Below are positions 32,402 through 43,130 of a stretch of 64,000 bases of DNA, piece after piece; within the stretch, counting starts at the first letter, position 1, and each line of letters begins with the position of its first letter. Position numbers and translations under genes: made by a program. Source of the DNA: Staphylococcus americanisciuri (GTDB lineage: Bacteria > Bacillota > Bacilli > Staphylococcales > Staphylococcaceae); contig NZ_JANUXY010000001.1 in assembly GCF_024814435.1 (NCBI RefSeq), positions 372,001-436,000 on the forward strand, given 5' to 3'. The notes under the pieces are model-generated. The model was not told the origin of the DNA. It searched no databases and saw only the letters and a list, made by a program, of their open reading frames with translations.

Positions 32402-33238
32402 TTATACGCCTGTCCACTGATGGAATGACGAAAGTTGCGTAATGACAATCAGATTAATCATACAACATAAAAACAACATCATATTAACATAAATTAAAAA
32501 CTGCTGCTTAAACCTCTGTGTAATTCTCATCGTCAAATAAGCAATATAGCTTAAAATAATAAAAAATGATGAAACGACTTTAGCATCATAAAAAATATGT
32601 ATGCCCACGGTATAAAGCCCCCATTGCAAGCCTAAAACAACACTGACAAATAAAGTAATCACGCCTACTAATGTACAGTAAAAAACTGTTTTTTCCAGGT
32701 TCCCCACACTGCTAATTCTAAAGTAATTTTGATTAAAACGCTTCAAGCGCAAATTGCGATATTGGATGAGATACAATATCGCATTCACAAATGCAACAGC
32801 AAAAATGACATAGCTTAACAGTGCTAAAGAAATGTGTGCAATCAGTAACTCATTGATGACAGATAAATGTGCCCCTTGGAAGTTAAATTGATTGGGGTGA
32901 AAGGTATGAATGAGCATAAAAATAAAGCCAAGCATACTTAACAAAACAATCATCATATCTGACATTCGGAAAACAGCACACACAAAAGTAAAAGTTAATA
33001 TCAGCCACGTTAAGACATAAAAACTTTCAATAATAGATGTTAATGGCAACTGTCCACGCCATATAACATACATAGTTAAAGAGACTGTTTGAAGTACCCA
33101 AACAATCCCTAAAACGTAAAAACCGATATTTTGAAGGCGATAATTTTTTTGAACTAAATCGATGGTCAAACATATGACACATATAAAATATAATAACGCA
33201 ATCGCTTCATGAAATCGAACCAGAAAATCTTCTATCAT
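32402..33238 (-). CDS. hemX: HemX, membrane protein controlling HemA level (CcsA-like)
   Basis: Integral membrane protein that lowers the amount of glutamyl-tRNA reductase in S. aureus and B. subtilis. About 278 residues with eight TM segments, related to the CcsA/ResC cytochrome-assembly fold. The stretch LLIAHISLALLSYVIFAVAF near residue 127 is typical. I choose the ATG at 33238 with AGGTG nearby; two possible codons lie 2-3 codons upstream. It follows hemA by about 15 bases. Confidence 0.9.
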   Translation of the reverse strand: MIEDFLVRFHEAIALLYFICVICLTIDLVQKNYRLQNIGFYVLGIVWVLQTVSLTMYVIWRGQLPLTSIIESFYVLTWLILTFTFVCAVFRMSDMMIVLLSMLGFIFMLIHTFHPNQFNFQGAHLSVINELLIAHISLALLSYVIFAVAFVNAILYLIQYRNLRLKRFNQNYFRISSVGNLEKTVFYCTLVGVITLFVSVVLGLQWGLYTVGIHIFYDAKVVSSFFIILSYIAYLTMRITQRFKQQFLIYVNMMLFLCCMINLIVITQLSSFHQWTGV

Positions 33239-33253
33239 TGGCATCACCTAGCT

Positions 33254-34597
33254 TTAAGATTCAATCCCCAACAATCGTTGCTTTAAAATACGTTTTTTAT
33301 GCTCTACAGCTTCTTGTCGATAATTCACATCTACATCTAAGTCAAAAATTTCTTGGAATAGCTGTAATTTTGCAGCAGCATGATGATCATCACTAATTTC
33401 TTTCGCTTGTTTAATAGGCTGTTTGAGCATTTGATTAATGATACTTTTGGTATGCTTAGAAATAACCTTGCGTTCACGTTCCGACAGATGTGGCAATTTA
33501 CGATTAATGCTCGTCATGGTCTCTTGTTGAATCGTCATTGCTTGCTCACGGAGCGCTCGAATAACTGGCACGACACCTAACATACGTACCCATTCATTAT
33601 GTTTATCTATCTCAGCAGGAATACGTTCTGCAATAGCTTCTGCCGCCAAACGACGTTCTCTTATATTGGCATCCACCAAACCTTTAAGATCATCCACATC
33701 ATAGATAAAGACTTCCATATCATTTGATTCAAATGGCTCAATATCGCGCGGAACTGCAATATCGACGAGCATAATTTGTGATGTCTTTTTAGTAACCGCT
33801 TGACGCATCTCCAGCATTTCTTTGGTAATGATAAAGCTATCAGAGCTCGTTGAACTGATGACAATGTCGACTTGTGTTAACAGCTCTGGTAAGGCTGACA
33901 TTGGCGCTGCATGAGTCTGATGCTTCATTGCCAATGCCTCTGCACGCGACGTAGTACGATTTAACACCGTAATATCCGTGACACCTGCACCTTTCAAGTT
34001 CAACACAGAAAGTTCTCCCATTTCTCCAGCACCAATCACAAGCGCACGTTTTTTATGCAGCTTACCAAACATCTTTTTCGCAAGTTCTACAGCAGCATAT
34101 GACACACTAATCGCGTTATCTGCAATATCCGTTTCATGATGCGCTTTCTTGCTAAATGTAATTGCTTGTTTGAACAATTTATTAAAAATTGTTCCAGTCG
34201 TTTGTGCCGCTTGTGCCGTTAAAAAAGCATCACGCATTTGCCCTAAAATTTGTGTTTCACCTAATACAATAGAATCCAAGCCAGTGATTACTCTGAATAA
34301 ATGTTCTATCGCCTCATCACCCATTTTTACATCAGTGATGGCTTTAATCTCATCTACCTCAAAATTAAATTGTCTCGCCAAAAAACGTTGAATATAATAA
34401 CGACCCGTGTGAATTTGATCAACAATCGCATAGACTTCCGTTCTATTACATGTTGATAAAATGACATTTTCTAAGATTGATTTTGTTTCAAATAATGTCT
34501 CATGTACACGCATCATATCTGTATCTTGAAATGTGAGTTTTTCACGCAATGTCACATCAGCTGTTCGATGATTCACACTCACTGCAATAAAATACAT
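33254..34597 (-). CDS. hemA: Glutamyl-tRNA reductase
   Basis: First committed step of heme synthesis: reduces glutamyl-tRNA with NADPH to glutamate-1-semialdehyde. The catalytic cysteine C50 lies in [12 protein letters not shown]. Then come [13 protein letters not shown] near 108, a Rossmann segment [12 protein letters not shown] near 185 and a C-terminal dimerisation helix region. The ATG at 34597 ([12 protein letters not shown]) aligns with S. aureus HemA and has GGGG eight bases upstream; an in-frame ATG two codons earlier is possible. First gene of the hem operon, where HemX and regulated proteolysis of HemA are known controls. Confidence 0.97.
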   Translation of the reverse strand: MYFIAVSVNHRTADVTLREKLTFQDTDMMRVHETLFETKSILENVILSTCNRTEVYAIVDQIHTGRYYIQRFLARQFNFEVDEIKAITDVKMGDEAIEHLFRVITGLDSIVLGETQILGQMRDAFLTAQAAQTTGTIFNKLFKQAITFSKKAHHETDIADNAISVSYAAVELAKKMFGKLHKKRALVIGAGEMGELSVLNLKGAGVTDITVLNRTTSRAEALAMKHQTHAAPMSALPELLTQVDIVISSTSSDSFIITKEMLEMRQAVTKKTSQIMLVDIAVPRDIEPFESNDMEVFIYDVDDLKGLVDANIRERRLAAEAIAERIPAEIDKHNEWVRMLGVVPVIRALREQAMTIQQETMTSINRKLPHLSERERKVISKHTKSIINQMLKQPIKQAKEISDDHHAAAKLQLFQEIFDLDVDVNYRQEAVEHKKRILKQRLLGIES

Positions 34598-34721
34598 GAT
34601 CATGTCCCCCCATAAACTACAATAAAATCATTATAACATAGAAAGAATCCACACAAATTCCTTTAAAACACGATTCCATTGATAATCGTTATTACTGTCT
34701 ATAATTTAGTCAAATATTCCT

Positions 34722-35327
34722 TTATTCACTATCTTCAGCTGTAATAAAAGCATCAATTGTCGCCCAAATTTCAGGTTGTTTATTTTTAGAAAGTGAAGAA
34801 TAACTGATAATCTGATCATTGCGATCCATATCTAAATCTTGTTTAATACGTTTAATATGTTTTTGAACTTTTCCTTTTGGTACCTTGTCTTCTTTAGTTG
34901 CTACAATAAGCGTTGGAATTTCAAAATGCTTTAAGTAATCGTACATTAAAATATCATCTTCTGTCGGCGGATGTCTTAAATCGACCAATTGAATAACAAG
35001 TTTCAACGCTTCTCTCGTTGTTAAATACATCTCAATCATTTTGCCAAATGCTTCACGTTGTTTTTTACTTACTTTCGCATAACCATAGCCCGGCACATCG
35101 ACAAAAATCAATTGTTCGTCAATGTTATAAAAGTTAAGCGTTTGTGTTTTACCTGGTTGTTGAGACGTTCTCGCCATATTCTTACGTCCAATCATACTAT
35201 TAATAAATGTCGACTTACCAACGTTTGATCGACCACTAAGTGCTACTTCTGGCAATCCCATCTCAGGATACTGCTCCTTTTTAACCGCACTAATGATGAG
35301 CTCAACATGATTTGGGTTAATCTTCAT
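34722..35327 (-). CDS. engB: Ribosome biogenesis GTPase EngB (YsxC/YihA)
   Basis: Essential GTPase for late 50S assembly. The 201 residues contain the G1 motif [12 protein letters not shown] near 32, G3 DVPGYGYAK near 77 and G4 ATKEDK near 142. GGGAG precedes the ATG. It follows clpX at a distance of 170 bases, as in Bacillus and Staphylococcus, with the clpX terminator between. Confidence 0.97.
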   Translation of the reverse strand: MKINPNHVELIISAVKKEQYPEMGLPEVALSGRSNVGKSTFINSMIGRKNMARTSQQPGKTQTLNFYNIDEQLIFVDVPGYGYAKVSKKQREAFGKMIEMYLTTREALKLVIQLVDLRHPPTEDDILMYDYLKHFEIPTLIVATKEDKVPKGKVQKHIKRIKQDLDMDRNDQIISYSSLSKNKQPEIWATIDAFITAEDSE

Positions 35328-35451
35328 GCGTTTTCTCCCTTTCTTAAATAGATGTTACATAATTTCATTTTATCGCTTGCTGAGATAAAATGCACTACCA
35401 ATCACTGACTGCTTGTTTGGGCGCTTTTAGCAAGTACCTCAAAATGCTCAA

Positions 35452-35492
35452 CAAAAAAGCCTAAGACGTGCAAAATACAGCATCTTAAGCTT
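35452..35492 (-). terminator. Rho-independent terminator after clpX
   Basis: A 12-bp stem with G-U pairs (35481-35492 with 35457-35468) is followed by TTTTTTG on the minus strand. Confidence 0.85.
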
Positions 35493-35500
35493 TTCATCTA

Positions 35501-36763
35501 TTATGCAGATGTTTTCGTGTTATTCAGCAATTGACCTTCTTGATCATAAAGTTCTGGTGCTGTCTCATTGATAATTGTCTCTTTTGTGATAACAACCTTC
35601 GATACATTTTCAGTTGAAGGAATATCAAACATAATGTCAATAAGCGCTTCTTCAATAATAGAGCGCAAGCCACGTGCACCTGTTTTACGCTCAATTGCTT
35701 TTTCACTAATTGCTGATAATGCCTCATCCGTAAATTCTAATGCTACATCATCCAACTCTAACATTTTTGTATATTGCTTCACTAAAGCATTTTTGGGTTG
35801 CGTTAAAATATTTTTTAGCGCTGCAATATCTAACGTTTCAAGATTTGCGACAATCGGTACACGTCCAATAAATTCAGGAATTAAACCGTACGATTGTAAA
35901 TCTTCTGGACGAATATGTTCTAACAAACTTGCATCATCATATTTTGAAGCTTCACTGCTCGCAAAACCGATGACTTTTTCACCTAAACGACGTTTGATAA
36001 CTTCTTCAATACCGTCAAATGCCCCACCTAAGATAAATAAGATGTTTGTTGTATCAATTTGGATAAACTCTTGGTTCGGATGTTTACGTCCACCTTGTGG
36101 CGGTACACTTGCTGTCGTACCCTCAAGGATTTTTAATAACGCTTGCTGTACACCTTCACCTGATACATCACGTGTAATCGATGTATTTTCTGATTTACGT
36201 GCGATTTTATCAATCTCATCGACATAGATAATGCCTTTTTCAGCTTTATCAATATCAAAGTCTGCCGCTTGAATTAAACGCAATAAAATATTCTCAACAT
36301 CTTCACCCACATAGCCTGCTTCTGTTAAACTTGTCGCATCTGCAATCGCAAATGGTACATTCAACGTACGTGCAAGTGTTTGTGCTAATAATGTCTTACC
36401 ACTTCCCGTAGGACCAATCAGTGCGACATTACTTTTTTGAAGTTCAACATCATCATCTTTAGGACCGAGTTGGTTAATACGTTTATAGTGATTGTACACA
36501 GCCACAGCTAAAGATTTTTTTGCTTTCTCTTGACCGATAACATAATTATTCAATTCGTCCATAATTTCTTTTGGTGTTGGTAACTCAGTGAATTCTTCTG
36601 TTTCTGCTTGACTGAGTTCTTCTTCTACAATTTCCGAACACAATTCAATACATTCATTACAAATATAAACACCACTACCAGCTACTAATTTTTTAACTTG
36701 ATCTTGGTCTTTACCACAGAAAGAACACTTTAAGTTTTCTTCGTCTTCATTGAATTTAAACAT
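35501..36763 (-). CDS. clpX: ATP-dependent Clp protease unfoldase ClpX
   Basis: AAA+ unfoldase that feeds proteins to ClpP and acts as a chaperone. Of 420 residues, the zinc-binding domain uses C13, C16, C35 and C38. Walker A is GPTGSGKT at 117-124 and Walker B VDEIDK near 185. The pore loop GYVGEDVE and an IGF-type ClpP-docking loop are seen (KVIGFASS near 265). Full length. It is followed by engB and preceded by tig. Confidence 0.98.
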   Translation of the reverse strand: MFKFNEDEENLKCSFCGKDQDQVKKLVAGSGVYICNECIELCSEIVEEELSQAETEEFTELPTPKEIMDELNNYVIGQEKAKKSLAVAVYNHYKRINQLGPKDDDVELQKSNVALIGPTGSGKTLLAQTLARTLNVPFAIADATSLTEAGYVGEDVENILLRLIQAADFDIDKAEKGIIYVDEIDKIARKSENTSITRDVSGEGVQQALLKILEGTTASVPPQGGRKHPNQEFIQIDTTNILFILGGAFDGIEEVIKRRLGEKVIGFASSEASKYDDASLLEHIRPEDLQSYGLIPEFIGRVPIVANLETLDIAALKNILTQPKNALVKQYTKMLELDDVALEFTDEALSAISEKAIERKTGARGLRSIIEEALIDIMFDIPSTENVSKVVITKETIINETAPELYDQEGQLLNNTKTSA

Positions 36764-36853
36764 ACTGTATTACACCCCTATCCTTTAAGACTATACTAGA
36801 AAGCATTTTATTATGCAAACATACCTACTTTCAAGTTTTTTGCATAAAACAAT

Positions 36854-36900
36854 GAAAGCGGGATAGAAACCTATGACATCATTAGATTTCTTTATCCCGC
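36854..36900 (-). terminator. Rho-independent terminator after tig
   Basis: A 12-bp stem GCGGGATA.../...TATCCCGC (36887-36900 with 36858-36869) is followed by TTTCATTGTTTT on the minus strand, about 85 bases after the tig stop. Confidence 0.75.
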
Positions 36901-36984
36901 CCTGGCAAGATTGAACACTTTACATACTCAAACCTGTTGCCAGCATTGTCTTATCATCTAAAAGCATTCGTTATGAACTAAAAC

Positions 36985-38304
36985 TTATGCTTCTTTATCT
37001 GATTCGCTATCTTTTGGCGCATCAACTAACTTAGCTTCTGATACTAATAAGTCGATTACTTTTCTAACGCGCACATCATTTTTAATAAGATCAGAGTTTC
37101 CTAATGTCTTTTTAATATCTTCAACTGAGATATTGAATTGCTCACTCATTTTTTGTAATTCATTATCTACATCTTCATCTGTTGCTTCGATGTTTTCAGC
37201 ATTTGCAATTGCTTCTAATGTTAAGTTCGTTTTAACACGTTGTTCTGCATCGCCTTTCATTTGTTCACGAACTTGTGCTTCGTCTTGACCTGAAATTTCA
37301 AAGTATGTTTTCAAGTCTAAACCTTGTTGTTGCATATTTTGTGCAAATTCTTGAAGCATGCGATCTTGTTCAGATTGAATCATCGCTTCAGGAATATCAA
37401 TTGTTGCATTGTCTGTTGCTTTAATAACTGCTTCTTCTTTTTGTAGGTTTTCAGCATCATTCTTTTTCGCTTCTTCTAACTGTTTGCGAACGTTTGCTTT
37501 ATATGCATCTACATTTTCAGCATCTGAATCTAATTCACTTGCTAATTCATCATCTAAAGTTGGTACTTCTTTAGCTTTGATTTCGTTAATTTTTACTTTG
37601 AATGTCGCTGGTTTACCTGCTAATTCAGCTGCGTGATACGCTTCTGGGAAAGTCACTTCAACGTCTTTTTCTTCGCCTACTTTTAGACCTACTAATTGTT
37701 CTTCAAATCCTGGAATAAATGAACCAGATCCTACTTCCAAGTCGTATCCGTCAGCTTGTCCGCCTTCGAATTGTTCTCCGTCAACGTAACCGTCAAAATC
37801 AAGGTTTACAGTGTCACCTTCTACAACTTCTCCGTCTTCTTTAACAACCATGTCAGCCATTGCTTCAAGACGTTGGTTAATTGCATCTTCAAGCATATCA
37901 TCTGTTACAGTTGTATCTTGTTTTTCAATTTCAAGACCTTTGTAGTCACCAAGTTCTACTTCTGGTTGTACTGTTACTGTTGCTTCAAAGATTAAGTCTT
38001 TACCTTTTTCTAATTGTTTAATGTCAATTTCAGGTTGTGCAACTGGGTTAATCCCTGTTTCATCAATTGCATTGCTATATGCTGGTTGTAATAAAATATC
38101 TAAAGCTTCTTGATATAAACTTTCGACACCAAAACGTTGTTCGAAAATTGGGCGTGGTACTTTACCTTTACGGAATCCAGGTACATTAATATTTTTAACT
38201 ACTTTTTTGAATGCTTTGTCTAGTGCATTGTTAACTTCTTTGGCAGGTACAGTCACTTGAAGTAACCCTTCATTACCTTCTTTTTTTTCCCATGTTGCTG
38301 TCAT
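36985..38304 (-). CDS. tig: Trigger factor, ribosome-associated prolyl isomerase chaperone
   Basis: Binds nascent chains at the ribosome exit tunnel. The 439 residues include the ribosome-docking signature [17 protein letters not shown] near residue 44, an FKBP-type isomerase domain (about 155-245, [16 protein letters not shown]) and a long helical C-terminal chaperone arm ending in an acidic tail. A good AGG site precedes the ATG. Usual neighbour of clpX. Confidence 0.97.
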   Translation of the reverse strand: MTATWEKKEGNEGLLQVTVPAKEVNNALDKAFKKVVKNINVPGFRKGKVPRPIFEQRFGVESLYQEALDILLQPAYSNAIDETGINPVAQPEIDIKQLEKGKDLIFEATVTVQPEVELGDYKGLEIEKQDTTVTDDMLEDAINQRLEAMADMVVKEDGEVVEGDTVNLDFDGYVDGEQFEGGQADGYDLEVGSGSFIPGFEEQLVGLKVGEEKDVEVTFPEAYHAAELAGKPATFKVKINEIKAKEVPTLDDELASELDSDAENVDAYKANVRKQLEEAKKNDAENLQKEEAVIKATDNATIDIPEAMIQSEQDRMLQEFAQNMQQQGLDLKTYFEISGQDEAQVREQMKGDAEQRVKTNLTLEAIANAENIEATDEDVDNELQKMSEQFNISVEDIKKTLGNSDLIKNDVRVRKVIDLLVSEAKLVDAPKDSESDKEA

Positions 38305-38375
38305 GTATAAAAACCTCCATGAAATCCTTTTTAAAATTTTTCAACTTCTTTATTATAACATAGCTAAGTCCCGTT

Positions 38376-39308
38376 TCAAGTAGACTTAGATCTATTTATC
38401 AAATTAATCATATCCCCTACAGCTTCATCTATACCGTAAGTTGATGGAATACCTAGCATATCTTCAAAATACGACATATAGGTATCTATCCATGCTTGAT
38501 CACTTGCAATATCCGTGATGTCAATTGGGTACAAATCAATGTTATGCGCATTCAAATGCGTAAGTGCTTCATGAACAAGTGACGGATGCTGCACTTCAAG
38601 CATATCAATAATCTTTGGTGTAATTACTGTGATAAAATGTGTCGCTTCCATACCAATTAATTGTGATGGTATAACTTCAATGTTTCTTCCGTACTTCTGT
38701 ATCGGAATGCTTTGATTGTAACGAGCATAGCGTAAATATTCAAGCATTAAACTTTGTAACGTAGCGCCTACATTGTTTTGAACGAGTAAATATGCAATTG
38801 TACTAGCGAAATGATCCGCCCCATCATCTATTAAAGATAGTATCAGTTCCATTTGTCTTGGTTTAGACAACTGTTCAAACTTCTGCAATTGTGACTGCAT
38901 CTCTGTCCGTCGTTCTTTCAATTGACGCTGAGCTTGATCTTTGATAGGTAATAATGCCATGCGCATCTCTTGTCTTGCATTGTTCTCAAACACTTTATCA
39001 ATGATATTTACTACAGTCTGATATTGTTCCAACGCATACAGACTTTGTAAGTGATAAATCATCAAGTCATCTTGTGGTTGAAATTCTTGTTTAATCAATA
39101 TGTGAGTTTCTTCTCTCAACTCCAAAAACGCCGCTAACTCCCATAACACATGACACTTTAACAAAGCCAATTCATTCGTTAACTCAAAATACTTTTCATA
39201 AGTCATAAAAGCATCATAGGCTTGTTCATAATGTGATTGGGCTACCGCTTGCTTAATATCATTGACGAGCTTTTCTTTTGTTTTAGGAAAGGGAATCAGC
39301 TCTGACAT
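38376..39308 (-). CDS. Uncharacterised helical-repeat (TPR-like) protein
   Basis: About 310 residues, soluble, mostly helical, with no TM segment. The N-terminal half (about 15-180) has repeat-like helices such as HYEQAYDAFMTYEKYFEL and LYALEQYQTVVNIIDKVFE, similar in look to TPR units. The C-terminal part contains YGIDEAVGDMINLINRSK. I know it only as a conserved staphylococcal protein of unknown function. The ATG at 39308 has AGGTG upstream, just after the stop of the Nudix gene, so they are co-transcribed. Confidence 0.7.
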   Translation of the reverse strand: MSELIPFPKTKEKLVNDIKQAVAQSHYEQAYDAFMTYEKYFELTNELALLKCHVLWELAAFLELREETHILIKQEFQPQDDLMIYHLQSLYALEQYQTVVNIIDKVFENNARQEMRMALLPIKDQAQRQLKERRTEMQSQLQKFEQLSKPRQMELILSLIDDGADHFASTIAYLLVQNNVGATLQSLMLEYLRYARYNQSIPIQKYGRNIEVIPSQLIGMEATHFITVITPKIIDMLEVQHPSLVHEALTHLNAHNIDLYPIDITDIASDQAWIDTYMSYFEDMLGIPSTYGIDEAVGDMINLINRSKST

Positions 39309-39317
39309 TTGTATCAC

Positions 39318-39929
39318 CTAATTCCATTGTTCGAGTATAAGTGCACTCCATGATTCAAACTGTGATAAATCACTTATCGTTTCGACAGATTGCCAGTGAA
39401 TCGATAGCGTATCTGTTTCACGCACTTCAACTTGTTCTTTGTGTACTTTTATCTTGAAAACAACGCCGATATGCACGCGACCAACTTCATTGTTGTCATC
39501 ATTTATAAAACCAATATGTTCCAAACCGGCTGTATCTTCTACTGGTAGCCCTACTTCTTCCAATAACTCGCGGCTAGCATTCTCTTCAATAATCGCCATG
39601 ATATCATCTTCACCTGGCACATCATTCATATGACCACCGACACCAATAGAAGCAAGTCCGTGAAGACGTGATTCTCCACCACCTGTTAAACGCTGATAGA
39701 CGAGAATTTCTCCATCTTCATTTTCTAAAATACAATATGAAATCAATTGTTTAAATGATGGATCTTCCTCCATATCACCACGTCGTTTCACCTCATATTG
39801 TGCTAGCGTCTTAAGAATCGCCTTACTTCTTGCATCATTATATGCTATAAAACCATTAAATGCATTTTGTTCATTATCAAATAATACCGCTCGTGGAACC
39901 ACTGTAATTTGTTCATCAAATTTAGACAT
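39318..39929 (-). CDS. Nudix hydrolase-family protein
   Basis: Family of pyrophosphatases acting on nucleoside-diphosphate derivatives; the substrate is unknown. The 203-residue protein has the Nudix box in GVGGHMND...SRELLEEVGL (about residues 95-128), with a longer insertion between the glycines and the REL-EE core than the classic form. ATG at 39929 (MSKFDEQITVVPRA) with AAAGGAG seven bases upstream is the start; a frame extension to 39959 has no ribosome site. It lies upstream of the repeat protein and before tig on the same strand. Confidence 0.8.
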   Translation of the reverse strand: MSKFDEQITVVPRAVLFDNEQNAFNGFIAYNDARSKAILKTLAQYEVKRRGDMEEDPSFKQLISYCILENEDGEILVYQRLTGGGESRLHGLASIGVGGHMNDVPGEDDIMAIIEENASRELLEEVGLPVEDTAGLEHIGFINDDNNEVGRVHIGVVFKIKVHKEQVEVRETDTLSIHWQSVETISDLSQFESWSALILEQWN

Positions 39930-40068
39930 AGCAAACTCCTTTATATCTCGATTATCCATATCGTACCAAATCTAACGTAGACAAGCCAAGTGAAATAAGA
40001 AAGTATTCTTTTGACTTAAGCTAGTGGGATTTAGACATATCGTAACCGGCATTCGAAACTTTCACAAA

Positions 40069-40108
40069 CAAAAAGAGCTGGTTGTCTATCAAATAAACAA
40101 ACCAACTC
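40069..40108 (-). terminator. Rho-independent terminator after rplT
   Basis: A 9-bp stem (40100-40108 with 40075-40083) is followed by CTCTTTTTGTTTG on the minus strand. It closes infC-rpmI-rplT. Confidence 0.85.
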
Positions 40109-40120
40109 TCTATAAAGTTA

Positions 40121-40477
40121 TTATTTTAAAGCTTCTTTAGCTTTGCTTACTAATTCAGCAAATGCTTTTTCGTCAGCGATTGCAATTTCAGAAAGCATTT
40201 TACGGTTAATGTCAATACCAGCTAATTTTAAACCGTTCATTAAACGTGAGTAGCTGATGTCATGTTGACGTGCAGCCGCATTGATACGTGTAATCCATAA
40301 TTTACGGAAGTCACGTTTTCTTTGACGACGGTCACGGAATGAATATTGACCTGACTTCATAACTTGTTGTTTTGCTACTTTATATAAAGTGCTTTTCGCA
40401 CCGAAGTAACCTTTAGCTAATTTAATTGTCTTTTTACGACGCGCTCTTGTTACTGTTCCACCTTTAACACGTGGCAT
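40121..40477 (-). CDS. rplT: 50S ribosomal protein L20
   Basis: Early 50S assembly protein that also represses its own operon by binding the infC leader. The 118 residues start [20 protein letters not shown] and contain [14 protein letters not shown] near residue 78. Length is standard. Last gene of infC-rpmI-rplT. Confidence 0.98.
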   Translation of the reverse strand: MPRVKGGTVTRARRKKTIKLAKGYFGAKSTLYKVAKQQVMKSGQYSFRDRRQRKRDFRKLWITRINAAARQHDISYSRLMNGLKLAGIDINRKMLSEIAIADEKAFAELVSKAKEALK

Positions 40478-40559
40478 AATAAATTCCTCCTCGTTATCTC
40501 TTTAACATGCTCTTTTGGCATATTCAGACGTTTATCTATTCGTTCGTTTAATTTTATGA

Positions 40560-40760
40560 TTATTTAACGTATGTTAATAATTGTCTTACGCGTTTTGCAT
40601 CACTCTTAGAAACAAGTGCTGCTTTGCGAAGCTTACGTTTTTGTTTTGTAGATTTATTAGCGAATAAGTGTGAAGTATAAGCTCTAGAACGTTTTAATTT
40701 CCCACTTCCAGTTCTTTTAACACGTTTCGCTGCTCCGCGGTGAGTTTTCATTTTAGGCAT
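40560..40760 (-). CDS. rpmI: 50S ribosomal protein L35
   Basis: Small basic 66-residue ribosomal protein, beginning [20 protein letters not shown], the family signature. AGGAGG precedes the ATG. It lies between infC and rplT with short gaps and is translated as part of the same operon. Confidence 0.98.
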   Translation of the reverse strand: MPKMKTHRGAAKRVKRTGSGKLKRSRAYTSHLFANKSTKQKRKLRKAALVSKSDAKRVRQLLTYVK

Positions 40761-40785
40761 GATTATTTCCTCCTACTGTTATTGT

Positions 40786-41304
40786 TTATTTTTCGTTAAT
40801 TGGGGCCAACATAAGAAACATTTGGCGACCTTCCATTTTAGGTTTTTGCTCAATTGTTGCAATGTCCTTGCATTCATCAGCAAAATTCTCTAAAACGCGT
40901 TGACCGATTTCTTTGTGTGTAATTGCACGGCCTCTGAAACGAATAGAAACTTTAACTTTGTCACCTTTTGTTAAGAACTTTCTACCATTCTTAAGCTTCG
41001 TATTGAAGTCGTGTTCTTCAATTGTTGGGCTCAAGCGAATTTCCTTAACATTAATAACTTTTTGTTTCTTCTTCATTTCTTTTTCTTTTTTCTGTTGCTC
41101 AAACTTGTATTTTCCGTAATCCATAATACGAGCAACAGGTGGTTTCGCATTAGGAGCAACGACAACGACATCTAAGTTAAGTCGTTCTGCCATTTCTAAT
41201 GCTTCTTGCTTGGACTTAATACCAAGTTGGTCTCCATTTTGACCGATAACACGTAGCTCTCTAGCGCGAATCTTTTCGTTTACTTGTGTTTGATCCTTAG
41301 CTAT
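40786..41304 (-). CDS. infC: Translation initiation factor IF-3 (probable AUA start)
   Basis: Binds 30S subunits, prevents early 50S joining and inspects start codons. About 172 residues ([17 protein letters not shown] onward), with N- and C-terminal domains linked by the basic helix [11 protein letters not shown]. The only strong ribosome site, TTGGAGGTG, lies eight bases before an ATA codon at 41302-41304. A GTG three codons earlier (41311-41313) would sit inside that site, and an ATG 13 codons earlier lacks one. infC genes of other bacteria use rare AUU or AUA-type starts that IF-3 itself discriminates against, giving autoregulation. The start is inferred; the gene identity is certain. Confidence 0.95.
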   Translation of the reverse strand: MAKDQTQVNEKIRARELRVIGQNGDQLGIKSKQEALEMAERLNLDVVVVAPNAKPPVARIMDYGKYKFEQQKKEKEMKKKQKVINVKEIRLSPTIEEHDFNTKLKNGRKFLTKGDKVKVSIRFRGRAITHKEIGQRVLENFADECKDIATIEQKPKMEGRQMFLMLAPINEK

Positions 41305-41343
41305 GGTTGACACCTCCAAAAATTTTACGAATGGTCCAAGCAC

Positions 41344-41480
41344 GAAAAAAAAGCGAGGATATATTCCCCGCTTCTAACGCTAACATGAACAAACTTACAT
41401 GTTTATATCGTTAACCTGCCAACTGCTTAATGCGTCGCTACAGGTGAGAAGCGGGATGCTTCTACTTGGTCCGTTTCGTA
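41344..41480 (-). promoter_or_regulatory. L20-type leader and attenuator of infC-rpmI-rplT
   Basis: On the minus strand, a 9-bp terminator stem (41365-41373 with 41351-41359) and a run of eight U lie about 40 bases before infC. Upstream, CCCGCTTCT (41447-41455) is perfectly complementary to AGAAGCGGG (41367-41375) of the terminator arm, so it can act as an antiterminator strand. CACCTG and CAGGTT segments between could form the L20-binding stem. This fits the known L20 leader of Firmicutes. Confidence 0.85.
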
Positions 41481-41514
41481 TTCAACAGATATAATCATAT
41501 CAAGTCGTCATTGA

Positions 41515-43023
41515 TTAGTCAACATATTTATGAAAGTTTTTTTCATCCATTGAAACGTCTTGACTTAAATTTACTTTGTTCAATGGAATCATTTTCGTTC
41601 TGTATCTTATTTTGTGATACAAGAAGAAGAATAAAAATACTGGAATACCCATATAAGTAATAAAGAAACGTTTCGGATCAAAGCCGCCGCCTTGGACGAG
41701 TTCAACATCTTGACCGATAATAACAATGATACATAGTACTAACGCAAGAATCGGTCCAAACGGGAACCACTTGGCTTGATATTTCAACTTAGACACATCG
41801 TAATTCTGAGCGGCAAATGCTTTGCGGAAACGATAATGGCTAATCGCAATCCCTACCCAAGCAATGAAGCCTGTTAAACCACTTGCAGCAACAATATATT
41901 CATAAGCATTACCACTCACTTGTTGAATGATGAAAATGAAGACAACAACAAGTGCCGTTGATAGCATCGAAATCCATGGTGTACCATTTCTATTCGTTCT
42001 GCTGAATGGTTTCGCTGCAAGACCGTCCTGACTCATTGAATATAGCATACGCGTACTTGCATACATGCCTGAGTTACCAGCAGATAATACTGACGTTAAG
42101 ATAACTGCATTCATGAACGATGCTGCAAACGCTAATCCAGCATTCTTGAAAACCAATGTGAATGGAGATGTCGCAATGTCTTCCCCTCCACCCATAAGTG
42201 CTGGATGATCATAAGGAATTAACATACCGATAATAAAAATAGCAAAGATGTAAAACAATAAAATACGCCAGAAAACTTGTTTGATTGCTTTTGGTACGGC
42301 ACGCTCAGGATTTTCCGACTCCCCTGCTGTAATACCAACAAGTTCTGTTCCTTGGAAAGAGAAACCAGCGATTAAGAACACACCAAATATAACTAGTAAA
42401 CTTCCACCTGCACCGTCTCCTAATATCGGTGCATCTCCTTTTGTAAAGACATCAAAACCAACTGCTGGGCCGCCCATAATGCCAACAATTGTCAGTAAAC
42501 CTACAATGATGAATACAATCACTGTTGCCACTTTGATAAAGGCGAACCAATATTCACTTTCACCATACACTTGAACAGAGAGTGCATTTAAACTAAAAAT
42601 AATTGCCATAAAGATGCAACTCCACAACCAAGCGGGTAAAAATTGGAGTGGCTCCCAGTATTCAATGACATGTGCAGCAATCGTTACATCTGCCGCCACT
42701 GTTATTACCCAGTTAAACCAATAGTTCCAACCTAATGCAAAACCTAAAGATGGATCAACAAAGCGTGTCGCATAGGTACTAAATGACCCAGTTACGGGTA
42801 AATACGTTGCCATCTCTCCTAGCGATGTCATTAAGAAAAACACCATGATACCAATAATGGCATAACCTAATAATGCACCGAGCGGACCTGCATCGTGAAT
42901 TGCTCCTCCTGATGTCATAAATAAACCTGTCCCAATCGCTCCACCAATGGCAATCATTGAAATGTGGCGATCCTTCAAATGGCGTTGAACACCATTGTCT
43001 GTTTTTAAATTCTCGTTACTCAT
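41515..43023 (-). CDS. lysP: Lysine-specific permease (APC family)
   Basis: Proton-coupled amino-acid importer with about 12 TM segments over 502 residues. The family motif HISMIAIGGAIGTGLFMTSG is near residue 22, and GFSFQGTELVGITAGESENP near 222 is typical of the LysP/YvbW group. A lysine riboswitch upstream supports lysine as substrate, so the specificity is inferred from both. Good AGGAA-type ribosome site before the ATG. Independent transcription unit between infC and thrS. Confidence 0.93.
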   Translation of the reverse strand: MSNENLKTDNGVQRHLKDRHISMIAIGGAIGTGLFMTSGGAIHDAGPLGALLGYAIIGIMVFFLMTSLGEMATYLPVTGSFSTYATRFVDPSLGFALGWNYWFNWVITVAADVTIAAHVIEYWEPLQFLPAWLWSCIFMAIIFSLNALSVQVYGESEYWFAFIKVATVIVFIIVGLLTIVGIMGGPAVGFDVFTKGDAPILGDGAGGSLLVIFGVFLIAGFSFQGTELVGITAGESENPERAVPKAIKQVFWRILLFYIFAIFIIGMLIPYDHPALMGGGEDIATSPFTLVFKNAGLAFAASFMNAVILTSVLSAGNSGMYASTRMLYSMSQDGLAAKPFSRTNRNGTPWISMLSTALVVVFIFIIQQVSGNAYEYIVAASGLTGFIAWVGIAISHYRFRKAFAAQNYDVSKLKYQAKWFPFGPILALVLCIIVIIGQDVELVQGGGFDPKRFFITYMGIPVFLFFFLYHKIRYRTKMIPLNKVNLSQDVSMDEKNFHKYVD

Positions 43024-43079
43024 TTTTCCTCACTTTCTATTACTTAGAGGTGATTCTAAAAAACTGTACGTCTAAATAA

Positions 43080-43116
43080 ACGAAATAAAGGTTACATCGA
43101 CGTTGATGTAACCTTT
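43080..43116 (-). terminator. Riboswitch expression-platform terminator before lysP
   Basis: A perfect 12-bp stem (43105-43116 with 43087-43098) with a six-base loop is followed by ATTTCGTTTATTT on the minus strand. It sits between the lysine aptamer and the lysP start. Confidence 0.85.
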
Positions 43117-43130
43117 ACTTTATCTAGAAC

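Noticed and set aside
35568-36227. 219-codon open frame on the plus strand
   Set aside because: Exactly antisense to clpX, no ribosome site, composition of a shadow frame.
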